Assembly: GCF_000238255.3 (NCBI RefSeq)
Contig: NZ_CP011039.1
Span: 2,839,001 to 2,903,000 of the forward strand
Origin: Pseudoalteromonas spongiae UST010723-006
GTDB taxonomy: Bacteria; Pseudomonadota; Gammaproteobacteria; Enterobacterales; Alteromonadaceae
Length of the DNA stretch: 64,000 nucleotides
Direction: 5' to 3'
The notes below the pieces were generated by a model. It saw only the letters and a program-made list of their open reading frames with translations. It did no database searches and was not told the DNA's origin. Below, piece after piece: positions 16,425-27,000 of this stretch. Made by a program: the position numbers and the translations under genes. Every line of letters starts with the position of its first letter. Position 1 is the first letter of the stretch.

Positions 16425-17501
16425 GTGTTAAAGAAGCTTCAGTTTTTGCTTACCCCTATTTTATTAGGACTTGGTTTTGCCTTTATCTACCTATTGGTAT
16501 TTTCACCAGAGTTATTGCGTGAACAGCTTTCAACAAATAAAGCGCCACTTAATGCCAGTCATTTAAGCTTTGCTAACGCGGTAAAAGCCGCATCGCCTGC
16601 TGTTGTGAACATATATTCAGAATCAGTTAGTAATCGCCCTCGCAGCCTGCGTCCATCAACTCCGGTAAGAGAGCTTGGCTCTGGCATTATCATGTCCAAA
16701 AAAGGCTATATTCTCACTAACTATCACGTTATTAATAACGCGGACCAAATTTTAGTTGTACTAAACGATGGCCGACAATTTACTGATGTACAGCTTATTG
16801 GTTTTGACGTACCTACGGATTTGGCATTATTAAAAATAACCGCTGAACATCTACCGGAAATCCCAACCAATAACGACTTTATTCCACAAGTGGGCGACGT
16901 TATTTTAGCAATTGGTAATCCATTAAACTTAGGTCAAACAATTACGCAAGGCATTATTAGTGCCACTGACAAAACTAATATTGCGCAAACCCGCCATACC
17001 CGTTTTTTACAAATGGATGCCGCGGTTAATACCGGTAATTCGGGTGGTGCAGTGATTAATACCAACGGTACGCTAGTGGGCATTACCTCAGCTAAGTTTA
17101 AGCATGCACGCAATTTAGAAGTGCAAGGTATTTTCTTTGCGGTTCCCTATTCGCTTGCCAAAGAAGTGATGGACAAAATCATCAAGTATGGCCGTGTTAT
17201 TCGTGGCTATATTGGCTTTGACGCCGACCCTGTCGACAGTTCAGGTCGTTTTGTGAGAAACAATCACACCCCGGTGTATGGCATGCGCATTGCTCGCCTT
17301 GACCCGCTGGGCCCTGCATGGCAAGCAGGCTTTGAACTCAACGATATCGTGACAAAAATCGACGGTAAAAAAGTAGTGAATACCAATACAACATTGGAAT
17401 TAGTAACGAACACACCTCCAGGTAGCGTATTAAACTTTACAATTATTCGTGAAGGTAAAGTTATTGAAGTGCCAGTCACTGTTGGTGAGTTACAGTTCTA
17501 A
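16425..17501 (+). CDS. degS: Site-1 protease DegS of the sigma-E response
   Basis: 358 aa from GTG 16425. One N-terminal membrane anchor (about residues 5-27) replaces a cleaved signal. The protease domain has His in 'LTNYHVINNA', Asp in 'TDLALLK' and Ser in 'NTGNSGGAVI'. A single PDZ domain occupies about 260-358. DegS senses unfolded outer-membrane porin tails through its PDZ domain and cleaves RseA, releasing sigma-E. The anchor plus one PDZ distinguishes it from DegQ. No ideal ribosome-binding site precedes the GTG, so the exact start is less certain. Confidence 0.94.
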   Translation: MLKKLQFLLTPILLGLGFAFIYLLVFSPELLREQLSTNKAPLNASHLSFANAVKAASPAVVNIYSESVSNRPRSLRPSTPVRELGSGIIMSKKGYILTNYHVINNADQILVVLNDGRQFTDVQLIGFDVPTDLALLKITAEHLPEIPTNNDFIPQVGDVILAIGNPLNLGQTITQGIISATDKTNIAQTRHTRFLQMDAAVNTGNSGGAVINTNGTLVGITSAKFKHARNLEVQGIFFAVPYSLAKEVMDKIIKYGRVIRGYIGFDADPVDSSGRFVRNNHTPVYGMRIARLDPLGPAWQAGFELNDIVTKIDGKKVVNTNTTLELVTNTPPGSVLNFTIIREGKVIEVPVTVGELQF

Positions 17502-17520
17502 AATAGTAGCTATATAAACA

Positions 17521-17546
17521 AAAAGGCCGCATATGCGGCCTTTTTT
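17521..17546. terminator. Strong bidirectional terminator after degS
   Basis: GGCCGCATATGCGGCC (17525-17540) is a perfect palindrome with A-run before and T-run after. It probably served both degS and the convergent murA gene before an insertion separated it from murA. Confidence 0.92.
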
Positions 17547-17575
17547 GATTCTTCAATAATTTAGGTTATTAACTA

Positions 17576-17837
17576 GGGTCTGTTGACCTTTCAAGTTCGT
17601 TTTTGCAGCAGTTTGATTGGGTTTTATACAAGGCAGAGGCTGCGTGGCATAGTTATTCTATGTGAGCCAGCCGATAACACAGTAGAAAACCCAACCAAGC
17701 GCTGCCGAACGGTTCTTTTGAGCGCACTTTTCTCATTGTTGCTCGATATTCGCTTAGATTACTAGGCCACACATCGAGCGCCGCGATAAAAGCACGCTCA
17801 AACAGAACAAAAATAGAACAGCAAAGATCAACAGACC

Positions 17838-17838
<1 letters not shown>
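17576..17838. mobile_element. 263-bp MITE-like element with TA target duplication at the murA stop codon
   Basis: The ends are inverted repeats: GGGTCTGTTGACCTTT on the left and, as reverse complement, GGGTCTGTTGATCTTT on the right (15 of 16 identical). A TA dinucleotide flanks both sides (17574-17575 and 17839-17840), the target preference of Tc1/mariner or IS630-type transposases. There is no transposase; a 60-codon frame inside has no coding character. Internal secondary structure is extensive: TTGGGTTTTATAC (17617-17629) pairs with GTAGAAAACCCAA (17682-17694) around CATAG-TTATT-CTATG (17648-17662). The element sits at the 3' end of murA and re-creates the same TAG stop. The parent transposon is not visible here. 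Confidence 0.8.
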
Positions 17839-19097
<1,259 letters not shown>

Positions 19098-19106
19098 TTA
19101 TGCCAC

Positions 19107-19361
19107 CTATAGCATCATCAATTTGCGATCACGTTCCCATTGCTCTGGCGTGTAGGCTTTTATTGATACGGCATGCATTGTGCCGTCAGAAATCTTTTCC
19201 ATTAATGGTGCATAAACCATTTGCTGCTGCTTAACGCGCGACGCGCCAGCAAAACACTCACCTACTACAATCAATTCATAATGACTGCCTTCGGCTTTTA
19301 CTTTAATAAAATCAAGCGATAATGCTTGCGATAAAATATCTTCGACTTGTTTAGGATCCAT
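19107..19361 (-). CDS. ibaG: BolA-family protein IbaG
   Basis: 84 aa, BolA fold. 'HYELIVVGECFAGASRVKQQQMVY' (about residues 27-50) holds the family's conserved His and Cys used to coordinate a shared [2Fe-2S] cluster with monothiol glutaredoxins, and the helix-turn 'SRVKQQQMVY'. IbaG (YrbA) acts in acid response and iron-sulfur trafficking. It sits between mlaB and murA, as in E. coli. Confidence 0.93.
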   Translation of the reverse strand: MDPKQVEDILSQALSLDFIKVKAEGSHYELIVVGECFAGASRVKQQQMVYAPLMEKISDGTMHAVSIKAYTPEQWERDRKLMML

Positions 19362-19366
19362 TAACT

Positions 19367-19651
19367 CTACTCAAATAAATTCTCTACGTGACCCAATTGC
19401 ATTAGCTTTTTGAGTTGCTCAGGTAAGTGGACAAGTTTAAGGCTTATATTGTTCCGTTGCAATTGTGAGAAATTATAGATGAGCCAAGCAAGGCCTGCAG
19501 TGTCAACTTTCGCAACCTCGCCCAAGTCGAGCGTTAGGGTTGATTGAGTTGGAACTTTGGGTAGTTTAACACTCGGTACTGAGTAGCGATTAAGCTCGCC
19601 ACTCAATACATAAGTTGTGTCATCAACCGCTTTTAACGTAAGTAAAGACAT
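19367..19651 (-). CDS. mlaB: STAS-domain protein MlaB
   Basis: 94 aa, one STAS domain with 'DLGEVAKVDTAGLAWLIY' at about 43-60; the Thr in DTAG is at the conserved site. MlaB binds the ATPase MlaF in the inner-membrane MlaFEDB complex and stimulates its activity. It is three bases after mlaC and is the last dedicated mla gene. Confidence 0.92.
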   Translation of the reverse strand: MSLLTLKAVDDTTYVLSGELNRYSVPSVKLPKVPTQSTLTLDLGEVAKVDTAGLAWLIYNFSQLQRNNISLKLVHLPEQLKKLMQLGHVENLFE

Positions 19652-19654
19652 TAC

Positions 19655-20314
19655 TTATTCACCAGCAAATTGCACTGGCAACTTGCTCTTTTTATCTAGC
19701 ATATCAATTACGTAACCAAGGCCTTCTGTACGAAGAATACCGTGAAACTCTGATTGCTTTGCATCTAATAAGCTAATGCCTTCAGGTAACATATCGAAGC
19801 CTTTCCATTCGCCTGATTTAGTTTTGCGTACTTTAAAGTCGATGTTGATATCTGGCTTACCTGATTCAACAATTTTGGTTTTAACAAGCACTAATTTATC
19901 GTCTGAAAAGTCTTGAGCTGGTGCAAATTCTACTTCTTGGCCACGATACTGGGTAAAAATACCCGCATAAGACGTAATTAAGTATTCGCGAAATACATCA
20001 ATAAAGCGTTTAAGGTTTTCAATTTCCGCCTTTTGCTCTTCTTTATCTTTAATATTACGCACTTTAGAAATATAGCTACCGAGCACACGCTGCGCCGCAT
20101 AGCGATAATCGATATAAGGAAGTAGTTCTTGCTCAACCACTACTTTCAAATGGTTTTTATCTTGTTCAATAATCGCTTTATCTTGAGTGATACGAGCAAA
20201 GGTGTTCTCTGCAACCGTTCTTACCATTAAATACGGGTTGCTTTCGTCCACTTCTTTAGCAACTGATACACTCGATGCCAATACCAGTAAAATCGCAAAT
20301 AAATATTTCATCAT
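19655..20314 (-). CDS. mlaC: Periplasmic phospholipid-binding protein MlaC
   Basis: 219 aa. Sec signal (cleavage after SVA near residue 19), then the MlaC/Ttg2D fold: 'LPYIDYRYAAQRVLG' and 'FIDVFREYLITSYAGIFTQYRGQEVEF' (about 110-135) are typical. It ferries phospholipids between the outer-membrane MlaA complex and inner-membrane MlaFEDB. A second ATG one codon in is an equally possible start. In operon between mlaD and mlaB. Confidence 0.94.
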   Translation of the reverse strand: MMKYLFAILLVLASSVSVAKEVDESNPYLMVRTVAENTFARITQDKAIIEQDKNHLKVVVEQELLPYIDYRYAAQRVLGSYISKVRNIKDKEEQKAEIENLKRFIDVFREYLITSYAGIFTQYRGQEVEFAPAQDFSDDKLVLVKTKIVESGKPDINIDFKVRKTKSGEWKGFDMLPEGISLLDAKQSEFHGILRTEGLGYVIDMLDKKSKLPVQFAGE

Positions 20315-20334
20315 CTTAACTATTAAAATCCTAA

Positions 20335-20850
20335 TTAATCGTTACTTTGGTTAAACAAAAACTGACCAATAAGCTCTTCCAATACCAGAGCTGATTTCGT
20401 ATCAGTAATAAAGTCACCATCTTTTAAAACCTTTACTTCTTCGAGGCCAAACATTTCACTTAGTTCATCCTCGCCATTCATATCTTTGTGCGCAATCACA
20501 CCAGGGTTTATACCTAAATACTGCTCACCAAGAATGCCTGAAGTTAATATATTGACCGACGTAGTCTCGGTAAAATTGCTGTATTCTGTCGCAATTTTCA
20601 TGTGAACAACAGGCACATAGTCCGTAGGATCTAAATTAATTGCTTCAACGCGACCCACTACAACACCACCTACCTTAATTGGTGAGCGCACTTTAAGCGA
20701 ACCTATATTCTCGAATTTTGCAAAAAGGCTGTAAGTATCGCCGTTTCCACTCATGCCTGCATTGGCTACCTTAAGTGCCAGCATCACAATTGCTGCTATA
20801 CCTAAACTAACGAAAAAGCCTACTAATATTTCAATTTTCTTCGAATTCAT
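20335..20850 (-). CDS. mlaD: MCE-domain protein MlaD
   Basis: 171 aa. One N-terminal membrane helix ('ILVGFFVSLGIAAIVMLAL') followed by an MCE domain at about 38-120 with 'FENIGSLKVRSPIKVGGVVVGRV' and 'GILGEQYLGI'. It forms the hexameric periplasmic ring of MlaFEDB through which lipids pass. Confidence 0.95.
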   Translation of the reverse strand: MNSKKIEILVGFFVSLGIAAIVMLALKVANAGMSGNGDTYSLFAKFENIGSLKVRSPIKVGGVVVGRVEAINLDPTDYVPVVHMKIATEYSNFTETTSVNILTSGILGEQYLGINPGVIAHKDMNGEDELSEMFGLEEVKVLKDGDFITDTKSALVLEELIGQFLFNQSND

Positions 20851-20860
20851 TTTTTACCCT

Positions 20861-21640
20861 TTACGCGCCAAACATAATTGCTGTTAGCACAAAATCTAAT
20901 CCCAAAACTGCCAGTGATGACTGCACTACGGTTTCTGTTGTTGCTTTACTAATACCTTCAGAAGTTGGTACACAATCGTAGCCTTTATAAAGTGCAATCC
21001 AAGTCACAACAAAAGCAAATACCACAGCTTTAATTGCGCCATTTAAAATGTCTTTTTCAAACGATACTTGTGCCTGCATAATTGACCAGAAACTACCTGA
21101 ATCCACACCAAGCCAATCAACACCAACAATATGTGCACCAAGAATCGCTACCGCCGAGAAAATCATCGCAAGTAACGGCATACTAATCATGCCAGCCCAA
21201 AAACGTGGCGCAATCACACGCTTTAGGGGATCTACAGCCATCATTTCTAAACTAGTTAACTGTTCTGTTGCCTTCATTAAACCAATTTCGGCAGTTAATG
21301 CACTGCCTGCGCGACCAGCAAATAACAATGCCGTAACTACTGGGCCTAACTCACGCAATAAGCTCAGCGCAACCAATGGACCAAGACTGTCTTCAGCACC
21401 GTAATCAACCAATACTGTGTAGCCTTGCAACGCCAATACCATGCCGATAAAAAGGCCTGAAACTAAAATAATAATCAGTGATAAAAAGCCAACCATATAA
21501 AGTTGCTTTATCAATAATGGTGTGCCCTTTTTGAAATTTGGCACACTAAAAATAGCGCCCAACAACATAATTAGCGCACGGCCTATGCCTGCTAGTGTGT
21601 CTAGTGTATTGCGGCCGATTGTTTGAATAGTATTAACCAC
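20861..21640 (-). CDS. mlaE: Phospholipid transporter permease MlaE
   Basis: 259 aa, MlaE/YrbE permease with about five to six membrane helices. Signature: '[23 protein letters not shown]' (about 114-136) and '[15 protein letters not shown]'-like region after it. It dimerises as the membrane core of MlaFEDB. Its start overlaps mlaF by eight bases. Confidence 0.95.
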   Translation of the reverse strand: MVNTIQTIGRNTLDTLAGIGRALIMLLGAIFSVPNFKKGTPLLIKQLYMVGFLSLIIILVSGLFIGMVLALQGYTVLVDYGAEDSLGPLVALSLLRELGPVVTALLFAGRAGSALTAEIGLMKATEQLTSLEMMAVDPLKRVIAPRFWAGMISMPLLAMIFSAVAILGAHIVGVDWLGVDSGSFWSIMQAQVSFEKDILNGAIKAVVFAFVVTWIALYKGYDCVPTSEGISKATTETVVQSSLAVLGLDFVLTAIMFGA

Positions 21641-22442
21641 GTTCGCTTCCCATTAATAAATCTTGTTCGTATGGCGCAGCATCAAAGTGGAATGGTACAG
21701 GACCATCGGAAAGCCCTTGTAAAAACTGTTGAACTAGCGGCGATTTTGACTGAGCAACCTGTTCAGGTGAACCTTCACCAATCACTCCTTTATCCGCTAA
21801 AATCACGACATGATCCGCAATACTCATCACCTCTGTCACATCGTGCGTTACCACCAAAGAAGTGATATTAAGTGTTTGGTTTAATGATTTGATTAACTTA
21901 ACTAACACGCCCATTGAGATTGGATCTTGGCCCGCAAAAGGTTCATCGTACATGATTAATTCGGGGTCGAGTGCAATTGCCCGTGCCAGTGCCGCACGCC
22001 TAGCCATGCCACCTGAAAGTTCTGACGGCATTAAATCACGCGCGCCGCGTAACCCAACCGCTTCTAATTTCATTAATACGATGATACGGATAACGTCTTC
22101 TGACAGTTTAGTATGTTCTCGAAGTGGGAAAGCAATATTGTCAAACACACTCATATCGGTAAATAGCGCGCCGCTTTGAAATAACATGCTCATACGTTCA
22201 CGCGCTTGGTATAACTCACTGCGTGACATTTTGGGAATGCTTTCACCTGAAAACAAAATGTCGCCTGAATCGGGTTTCAGCTGACCACCAATCAAACGCA
22301 ACATGGTTGTTTTACCAATACCACTTGGTCCCATTATCGCGGTGATTTTTCCTGTAGGAACGCTAAAGCTCATGTTTTGATAAATCACTCTATCGCCACG
22401 AGAAAAGGTAACGTCCTTTATTTCAACTAAACTTTGCGACAA
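21633..22442 (-). CDS. mlaF: Phospholipid transporter ATP-binding subunit MlaF
   Basis: 269 aa. ABC ATPase with Walker A 'GPSGIGKTT', signature 'LSGGMARR' and Walker B '[13 protein letters not shown]' followed by the switch His in 'VVTHDV'. It powers MlaFEDB, which maintains outer-membrane lipid asymmetry. It is the first gene of mlaFEDCB-ibaG-murA and is divergent from yrbG across 162 bases that must hold both promoters. Confidence 0.96.
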   Translation of the reverse strand: MSQSLVEIKDVTFSRGDRVIYQNMSFSVPTGKITAIMGPSGIGKTTMLRLIGGQLKPDSGDILFSGESIPKMSRSELYQARERMSMLFQSGALFTDMSVFDNIAFPLREHTKLSEDVIRIIVLMKLEAVGLRGARDLMPSELSGGMARRAALARAIALDPELIMYDEPFAGQDPISMGVLVKLIKSLNQTLNITSLVVTHDVTEVMSIADHVVILADKGVIGEGSPEQVAQSKSPLVQQFLQGLSDGPVPFHFDAAPYEQDLLMGSERG

Positions 22443-22604
22443 GTCGCTCTCCTAGAATTAATTGCGCACTGTATTCTAAGCGTTTTAAAAATGTTGTGAA
22501 ACCTATGAAAAAGTAAATATTTGTAATAACACTTACAAAAGCTGTGTTTTAAATCCAGATTTGATATTATTTGGTGTTATCTAAATTTTGGTTTTTATTC
22601 AATA

Positions 22605-23588
22605 ATGTTGTTATCAATTGCTATTTTAATTGCAGGATTTGTCGGCTTAGTTTGGAGTGCGGATCGCTTTGTTTTTGGTGCGGCTGCACTGGCAAAGAAC
22701 TATGGTATTCCAACATTAATTATTGGTTTAACAATTGTCGCGATGGGCTCATCGGCACCAGAGATGATGGTATCGGCGCAAGCGGCGCTTGCAAAACAAA
22801 CAGACACTGCTGTCGGTAACGCGGTTGGTTCAAATATTACTAATATTCTGCTAGTACTTGGTATTACTGCACTGTTGCGCCCGCTGAGTGTGTCATCAAG
22901 CACGCTAAAACGTGAAATGCCAGTCGTAATGCTAGTATCCCTTAGTGCTTGGTACATTTTATCGGATAACTATTTAGCATTCGGTGAAGGCATTGCGCTG
23001 ATGGTGAGTTTCTTCATTTTTATTGCTGCAGTGACCATTATCTCGGTAAAACAAAGCAAAGCAGCCAATGCCGAACACGATCCCTTCGTTGACGAAGCCT
23101 GTGACGAAGTGCCTGACAATGTGCGCACACCGATTGCGCTTATGTGGTTAGTTATCGGCATGGCGATTTTACCTATCAGTTCACATTTTATTATTGAATC
23201 AGCAACCGACATTGCCAAACTATTTGGTATTAGCGATTTGGTGATTGGCTTAACTATTATTGCAATTGGTACCAGCTTACCTGAACTTGCGGCGTGTGTT
23301 GCTGGCGTACTTAAAAATGAAGACGACTTAGCGCTAGGCAACATTATTGGCTCAAATATCTTTAACCTGTTAGCGGTATTGTCGCTTGCGGGCATTATTA
23401 ATCCATCAAGCGTTGATCCTGCAGTATCGAGCCGCGATATCTTAATTATGTTAGGTGCAACAGCAGCCCTTATTGCAATGAGTTTGAGTATTCGCGGTTC
23501 ACGCCGTATTAATCGTGTTGAAGGCGGTTTGTTGTTAGCTGCCTTTTTTGGATATCAATACCTTATTTTCTCAACGGTAAGCGCTTAA
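22605..23588 (+). CDS. yrbG: Calcium/sodium antiporter, YrbG family
   Basis: 327 aa with about ten membrane helices in two inverted halves. The alpha-repeats are 'GLTIVAMGSSAPEMMVSAQAAL' (about 40-61, split) and 'GLTIIAIGTSLPELAACVAG' in the second half, the Na+/Ca2+ exchanger signature with the GS/TSxPE cation-binding motif. 'GNAVGSNITNILLVLG' and 'GNIIGSNIFNLLAVLS' follow each repeat. It is first of the yrbG-kds-lpt gene row, as in E. coli. Physiological role of bacterial YrbG is uncertain. Confidence 0.93.
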   Translation: MLLSIAILIAGFVGLVWSADRFVFGAAALAKNYGIPTLIIGLTIVAMGSSAPEMMVSAQAALAKQTDTAVGNAVGSNITNILLVLGITALLRPLSVSSSTLKREMPVVMLVSLSAWYILSDNYLAFGEGIALMVSFFIFIAAVTIISVKQSKAANAEHDPFVDEACDEVPDNVRTPIALMWLVIGMAILPISSHFIIESATDIAKLFGISDLVIGLTIIAIGTSLPELAACVAGVLKNEDDLALGNIIGSNIFNLLAVLSLAGIINPSSVDPAVSSRDILIMLGATAALIAMSLSIRGSRRINRVEGGLLLAAFFGYQYLIFSTVSA

Positions 23589-23597
23589 GGCTAAGTC

Positions 23598-24560
23598 ATG
23601 AACTTTATTGCTCGCGGTAAACGCGTTTTAGAAATCGAAAAAAAAGCCATTGAGCAACTCGCTCAATATATCAACGATGACTTTAGCAATGCGTGTCAGT
23701 TAATGTATGACTGCAAAGGCCGTGTAATTGTCATTGGTATGGGAAAATCGGGTCATATCGGTAATAAAATAGCTGCCACGTTAGCAAGTACTGGCACACC
23801 CGCTTTTTTTGTTCATCCAGGCGAAGCAAGTCACGGCGACTTAGGCATGATCACACAAGATGATGTGCTATTGATGATCTCTAATTCAGGTGAAACCGCA
23901 GAAGTGATTAACCTGATCCCCGTAATCAAGCGCATTGGTGCAAAAATCGTGGGCATGAGTGGCAAGCAACACTCAACTCTTGCACAACAATCTAATGTGC
24001 ATATTTGTATCGCAATTTCAGAAGAAGCCTGCCCTTTAGGGCTAGCACCTACAGCAAGTACTACTGCAACACTGGCGATGGGCGATGCGATTGCTGTCGC
24101 ATTACTTGAAGAAAAAGGCTTTACCGCCGATGATTTTGCTTTATCACACCCTGGCGGCAGTTTAGGTAAGCGCCTATTGTTAATGCTTAAAGACATTATG
24201 CATCAAGGCGAAGCATTACCTGTGGTCGCTGAAAACACAACGGTTAAAAACGCTCTGTTAGAAATGACAACCAAAGGGCTTGGTATGACAGCAGTTGTCG
24301 ACAATAACGGATTACTTTCAGGTATTTTTACCGATGGTGACCTGCGCCGGATTTTAGAACAACGCATTGATATTCACGCTACAGCTATTTCAGAAGTGAT
24401 GACTAAACAGTGCACAACAGCAAATGAATCGATGCTTGCTGCTGAAGCCTTAAACATAATGGAACAAAAGAAAATAAACGGTTTGCTTGTAGTTGACCAG
24501 CAACAACAGCCAATTGGCGCACTTAATATGCAGGATTTACTTAAGGCAGGTGTTTTATGA
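23598..24560 (+). CDS. kdsD: D-arabinose 5-phosphate isomerase
   Basis: 320 aa. SIS domain (about 1-200) with 'IGMGKSGHIGNKIAATLASTG' near 48-68 and 'MISNSGETAEV', followed by two CBS domains (about 210-320; 'IFTDGDLRRILE'). It converts ribulose 5-phosphate to arabinose 5-phosphate, the first step toward Kdo. Starts nine bases after yrbG and overlaps kdsC by four bases. Confidence 0.96.
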   Translation: MNFIARGKRVLEIEKKAIEQLAQYINDDFSNACQLMYDCKGRVIVIGMGKSGHIGNKIAATLASTGTPAFFVHPGEASHGDLGMITQDDVLLMISNSGETAEVINLIPVIKRIGAKIVGMSGKQHSTLAQQSNVHICIAISEEACPLGLAPTASTTATLAMGDAIAVALLEEKGFTADDFALSHPGGSLGKRLLLMLKDIMHQGEALPVVAENTTVKNALLEMTTKGLGMTAVVDNNGLLSGIFTDGDLRRILEQRIDIHATAISEVMTKQCTTANESMLAAEALNIMEQKKINGLLVVDQQQQPIGALNMQDLLKAGVL

Positions 24561-25129
24561 GTTTAACTGCATCACAACAGCTTTTTAACGAATTATATGC
24601 ACAAACTAGTGCTGACGTATTTGCAAAAGCAAGCAAAATTAAACTGTTAATTTGCGATATCGATGGCGTATTTTCTGATGGTCGCATTTACCTTGGTAAT
24701 GATGGCGAAGAACTTAAAGCATTTCACACTAAAGATGGTTTTGGTATTAAGTCGCTTATCAATAGTGGCATACAGGTTGCGGTAATTACTGGGCGCAACT
24801 CAAAGATTGTGGAAAACCGCATGAAAAGCCTTACTGTTCAGCATATCTATCAAGGGCAAGAAGATAAAATAGTCGCTTTTAATAACTTAAAGCACACGCT
24901 ATCACTTGATAACGAAAACATTGCTTATATTGGCGACGATAGCCCTGATTTACCCGTAATGGAATTAGTTGGCTTTGCCGTAGCAACCAATGATGCTCAC
25001 CCTCTGGTAAAACGCATCGCTGATTATAAAACTACCATGCTAGGCGGTTTTGGCGCTGTAAGAGAACTGACCGATTTAATTATGCTGAGCCAAGACAAAA
25101 CACTCAGCCACGCAGGCAGTAGCAGCTAA
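24557..25129 (+). CDS. kdsC: 3-deoxy-D-manno-octulosonate 8-phosphate phosphatase
   Basis: 190 aa. HAD phosphatase of the tetrameric C0 type without a cap domain. Catalytic Asp pair in 'CDIDGVFSDGRIYLG', Thr/Ser motif 'VITGRNS', and 'YIGDDSPDLPVM' with the Mg-binding Asps. It dephosphorylates Kdo-8-phosphate. Overlaps kdsD and lptC at both ends, so the operon is tightly coupled. Confidence 0.96.
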   Translation: MSLTASQQLFNELYAQTSADVFAKASKIKLLICDIDGVFSDGRIYLGNDGEELKAFHTKDGFGIKSLINSGIQVAVITGRNSKIVENRMKSLTVQHIYQGQEDKIVAFNNLKHTLSLDNENIAYIGDDSPDLPVMELVGFAVATNDAHPLVKRIADYKTTMLGGFGAVRELTDLIMLSQDKTLSHAGSSS

Positions 25130-25680
25130 TGTCGGCGCGTATTGCACTTACTATACTTTTCACCATTGCCATGGTTTGGCTTTGGTTGCCTTACTTCTTT
25201 ACTCCCAAAGAACCAAAACCGATTGTTGAAAACGTTGCCAGTATTCCTGATTACATTGCAACCGACTTAAAACAAACCAACTTTAATGAATCTGGTACTG
25301 TCAGCCATAAAGTGATGGCGCGAAAAATGTCGATGTATCAAGATTTGGGGTTTACCCACTTTGAAAAACCACAATTTACTATTTTTTCAGAACAAGGTGT
25401 GTGGCAGCTCACAGCCGATGAAGCCACGCTCTACAATAACGAAAAGCTCATTTTGGAACAAAACGTTATTGCCAAAAGTCTAACGCCCAATATCATGCTC
25501 AATACAATTGAAGCGGCAAGCGTAGAATATTTAATTAATAGCAAACTAATGACTTCTCAATCCGAAGTAAAAATGACAGGTCCGGGACTTGAAATTAAAG
25601 GACAAGGCCTCAATGCTAATTTAGAAGAGCAAGTTATTAAGTTAATAAACCATACAAAGACCACTTATTATGACCAATAA
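25129..25680 (+). CDS. lptC: LPS export protein LptC
   Basis: 183 aa. One N-terminal membrane helix ('ALTILFTIAMVWLWLPYFF') then a periplasmic beta-jellyroll (about 35-183) with 'YIATDLKQTNFNESG' and 'WQLTADEATLY', typical of LptC. It receives LPS from LptB2FG and passes it to LptA. It overlaps lptA by 11 bases. Confidence 0.92.
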   Translation: MSARIALTILFTIAMVWLWLPYFFTPKEPKPIVENVASIPDYIATDLKQTNFNESGTVSHKVMARKMSMYQDLGFTHFEKPQFTIFSEQGVWQLTADEATLYNNEKLILEQNVIAKSLTPNIMLNTIEAASVEYLINSKLMTSQSEVKMTGPGLEIKGQGLNANLEEQVIKLINHTKTTYYDQ

Positions 25681-26200
25681 CATGACGAAATTACTGTCAA
25701 TCGCTGGACTAGCTGTCACTTTGTGTATCACAAGTGGACACGCTATCGCTGAGCAGATCAAACTTAAGCATCCACTTGAGATTGACGCCGATGAGCAAGC
25801 TGCTCGCTTAAAAGAAAATGTCGGTATTTTTCGCCATAATGTACAAATTAAGCATGGCAATATGACCATCACCGCCGATTACCTTGAAGCACATAAACGA
25901 GCAGAGTTAGGAGATAACCAGCAATTACTTATTGCCAGTGGTGATCCGGTAAAATTTAGTGCTGAACAAGAAGATGGATCAATCATTGTCGCAAGTGCTA
26001 AAAAAGTCACTTATGACGTGGCTAAATCATTATTTACAATGTCTGGTGGCGCTAAATTTCAACAAAATGGCGACATGATGTCAGCAGATACCATCATCTA
26101 TGATCGCGCTGCTGAAACAGTGACGTCTAAAAAAGCTGAAAACTCAACTAACCAAGTAAAAACCATCATCAATACGCAAAATGAACAAGGCGGACAATGA
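25670..26200 (+). CDS. lptA: Periplasmic LPS bridge protein LptA
   Basis: 176 aa. Sec signal (cleavage after AIA near 27; ATG at 25682 is an alternative start). The OstA-like beta-jellyroll includes '[17 protein letters not shown]', '[21 protein letters not shown]' (about 56-76) and '[13 protein letters not shown]'. LptA units link LptC to LptD and carry LPS across the periplasm. Its end overlaps lptB by four bases. Confidence 0.94.
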   Translation: MTNNMTKLLSIAGLAVTLCITSGHAIAEQIKLKHPLEIDADEQAARLKENVGIFRHNVQIKHGNMTITADYLEAHKRAELGDNQQLLIASGDPVKFSAEQEDGSIIVASAKKVTYDVAKSLFTMSGGAKFQQNGDMMSADTIIYDRAAETVTSKKAENSTNQVKTIINTQNEQGGQ

Positions 26201-26922
26201 GCACATTAATTGCCGAAAAGCTGGCTAAAAGTTACAAATCACGCCAAGTGGTAAAAAATGTTGGCTTAGAAGTGAAAGCTGGTAGTATCGTTGGTTTGCT
26301 TGGTCCTAACGGTGCCGGTAAAACAACGACGTTTTACATGATTGTTGGTTTAGTACCGAGCGACAATGGCGTTATTCGTATTGACGATAATGACATTACA
26401 TTGCAACCAATGCATAGTCGCGCCCGTTTAGGTATTGGTTATTTACCGCAAGAATCGTCGATTTTTAGAAAGCTTACTGTGTATCAAAACATCATGGCGA
26501 TTCTAGAGACACGCAAAGAACTTAATCGTGTGCAACGTGAAGAAGCGCTCGATGATTTATTAGAAGAATTTAACATTGGCCATATCCGAGATTCACAGGG
26601 TATGGCATTGTCGGGCGGTGAACGTCGTCGTGTGGAAATTGCGCGCGCATTAGCCGCAAACCCCAAATTTATCCTGTTAGATGAACCTTTTGCTGGTGTT
26701 GATCCTATTTCAGTGATAGATATAAAGAAAATAATTGAGCATTTGAAAAATCGCGGCATTGGCGTGTTAATAACAGACCACAACGTGCGTGAAACCTTAG
26801 ATGTATGTGAAAAAGCCTACATTGTTTCTCACGGCGAATTAATCGCATCTGGCACAGCTGAAGACGTTTTAAACAACCAAAAAGTACGCGATGTATACCT
26901 AGGTGAACAATTCAGACTATAG
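26197..26922 (+). CDS. lptB: LPS export ATP-binding protein LptB
   Basis: 241 aa. ABC ATPase with Walker A 'GPNGAGKTT', signature '[15 protein letters not shown]', Walker B '[13 protein letters not shown]' and switch '[10 protein letters not shown]'. It drives LPS extraction from the inner membrane as LptB2FG. Last of the lptCAB set, 78 bases before rpoN. Confidence 0.97.
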   Translation: MSTLIAEKLAKSYKSRQVVKNVGLEVKAGSIVGLLGPNGAGKTTTFYMIVGLVPSDNGVIRIDDNDITLQPMHSRARLGIGYLPQESSIFRKLTVYQNIMAILETRKELNRVQREEALDDLLEEFNIGHIRDSQGMALSGGERRRVEIARALAANPKFILLDEPFAGVDPISVIDIKKIIEHLKNRGIGVLITDHNVRETLDVCEKAYIVSHGELIASGTAEDVLNNQKVRDVYLGEQFRL

Positions 26923-27000
26923 TAATAGTTATAGGCCTTAAATTTGGAATTGAATTGTTAACTAGCGGCTTGAAATCGAAAGAAGGATTAGAATAACTAC

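Noticed and set aside
17583..17765. 60-codon open frame inside the MITE-like element
   Set aside because: TTG start without ribosome-binding site, no recognisable domain, and the sequence is constrained by hairpins. It is not a transposase.
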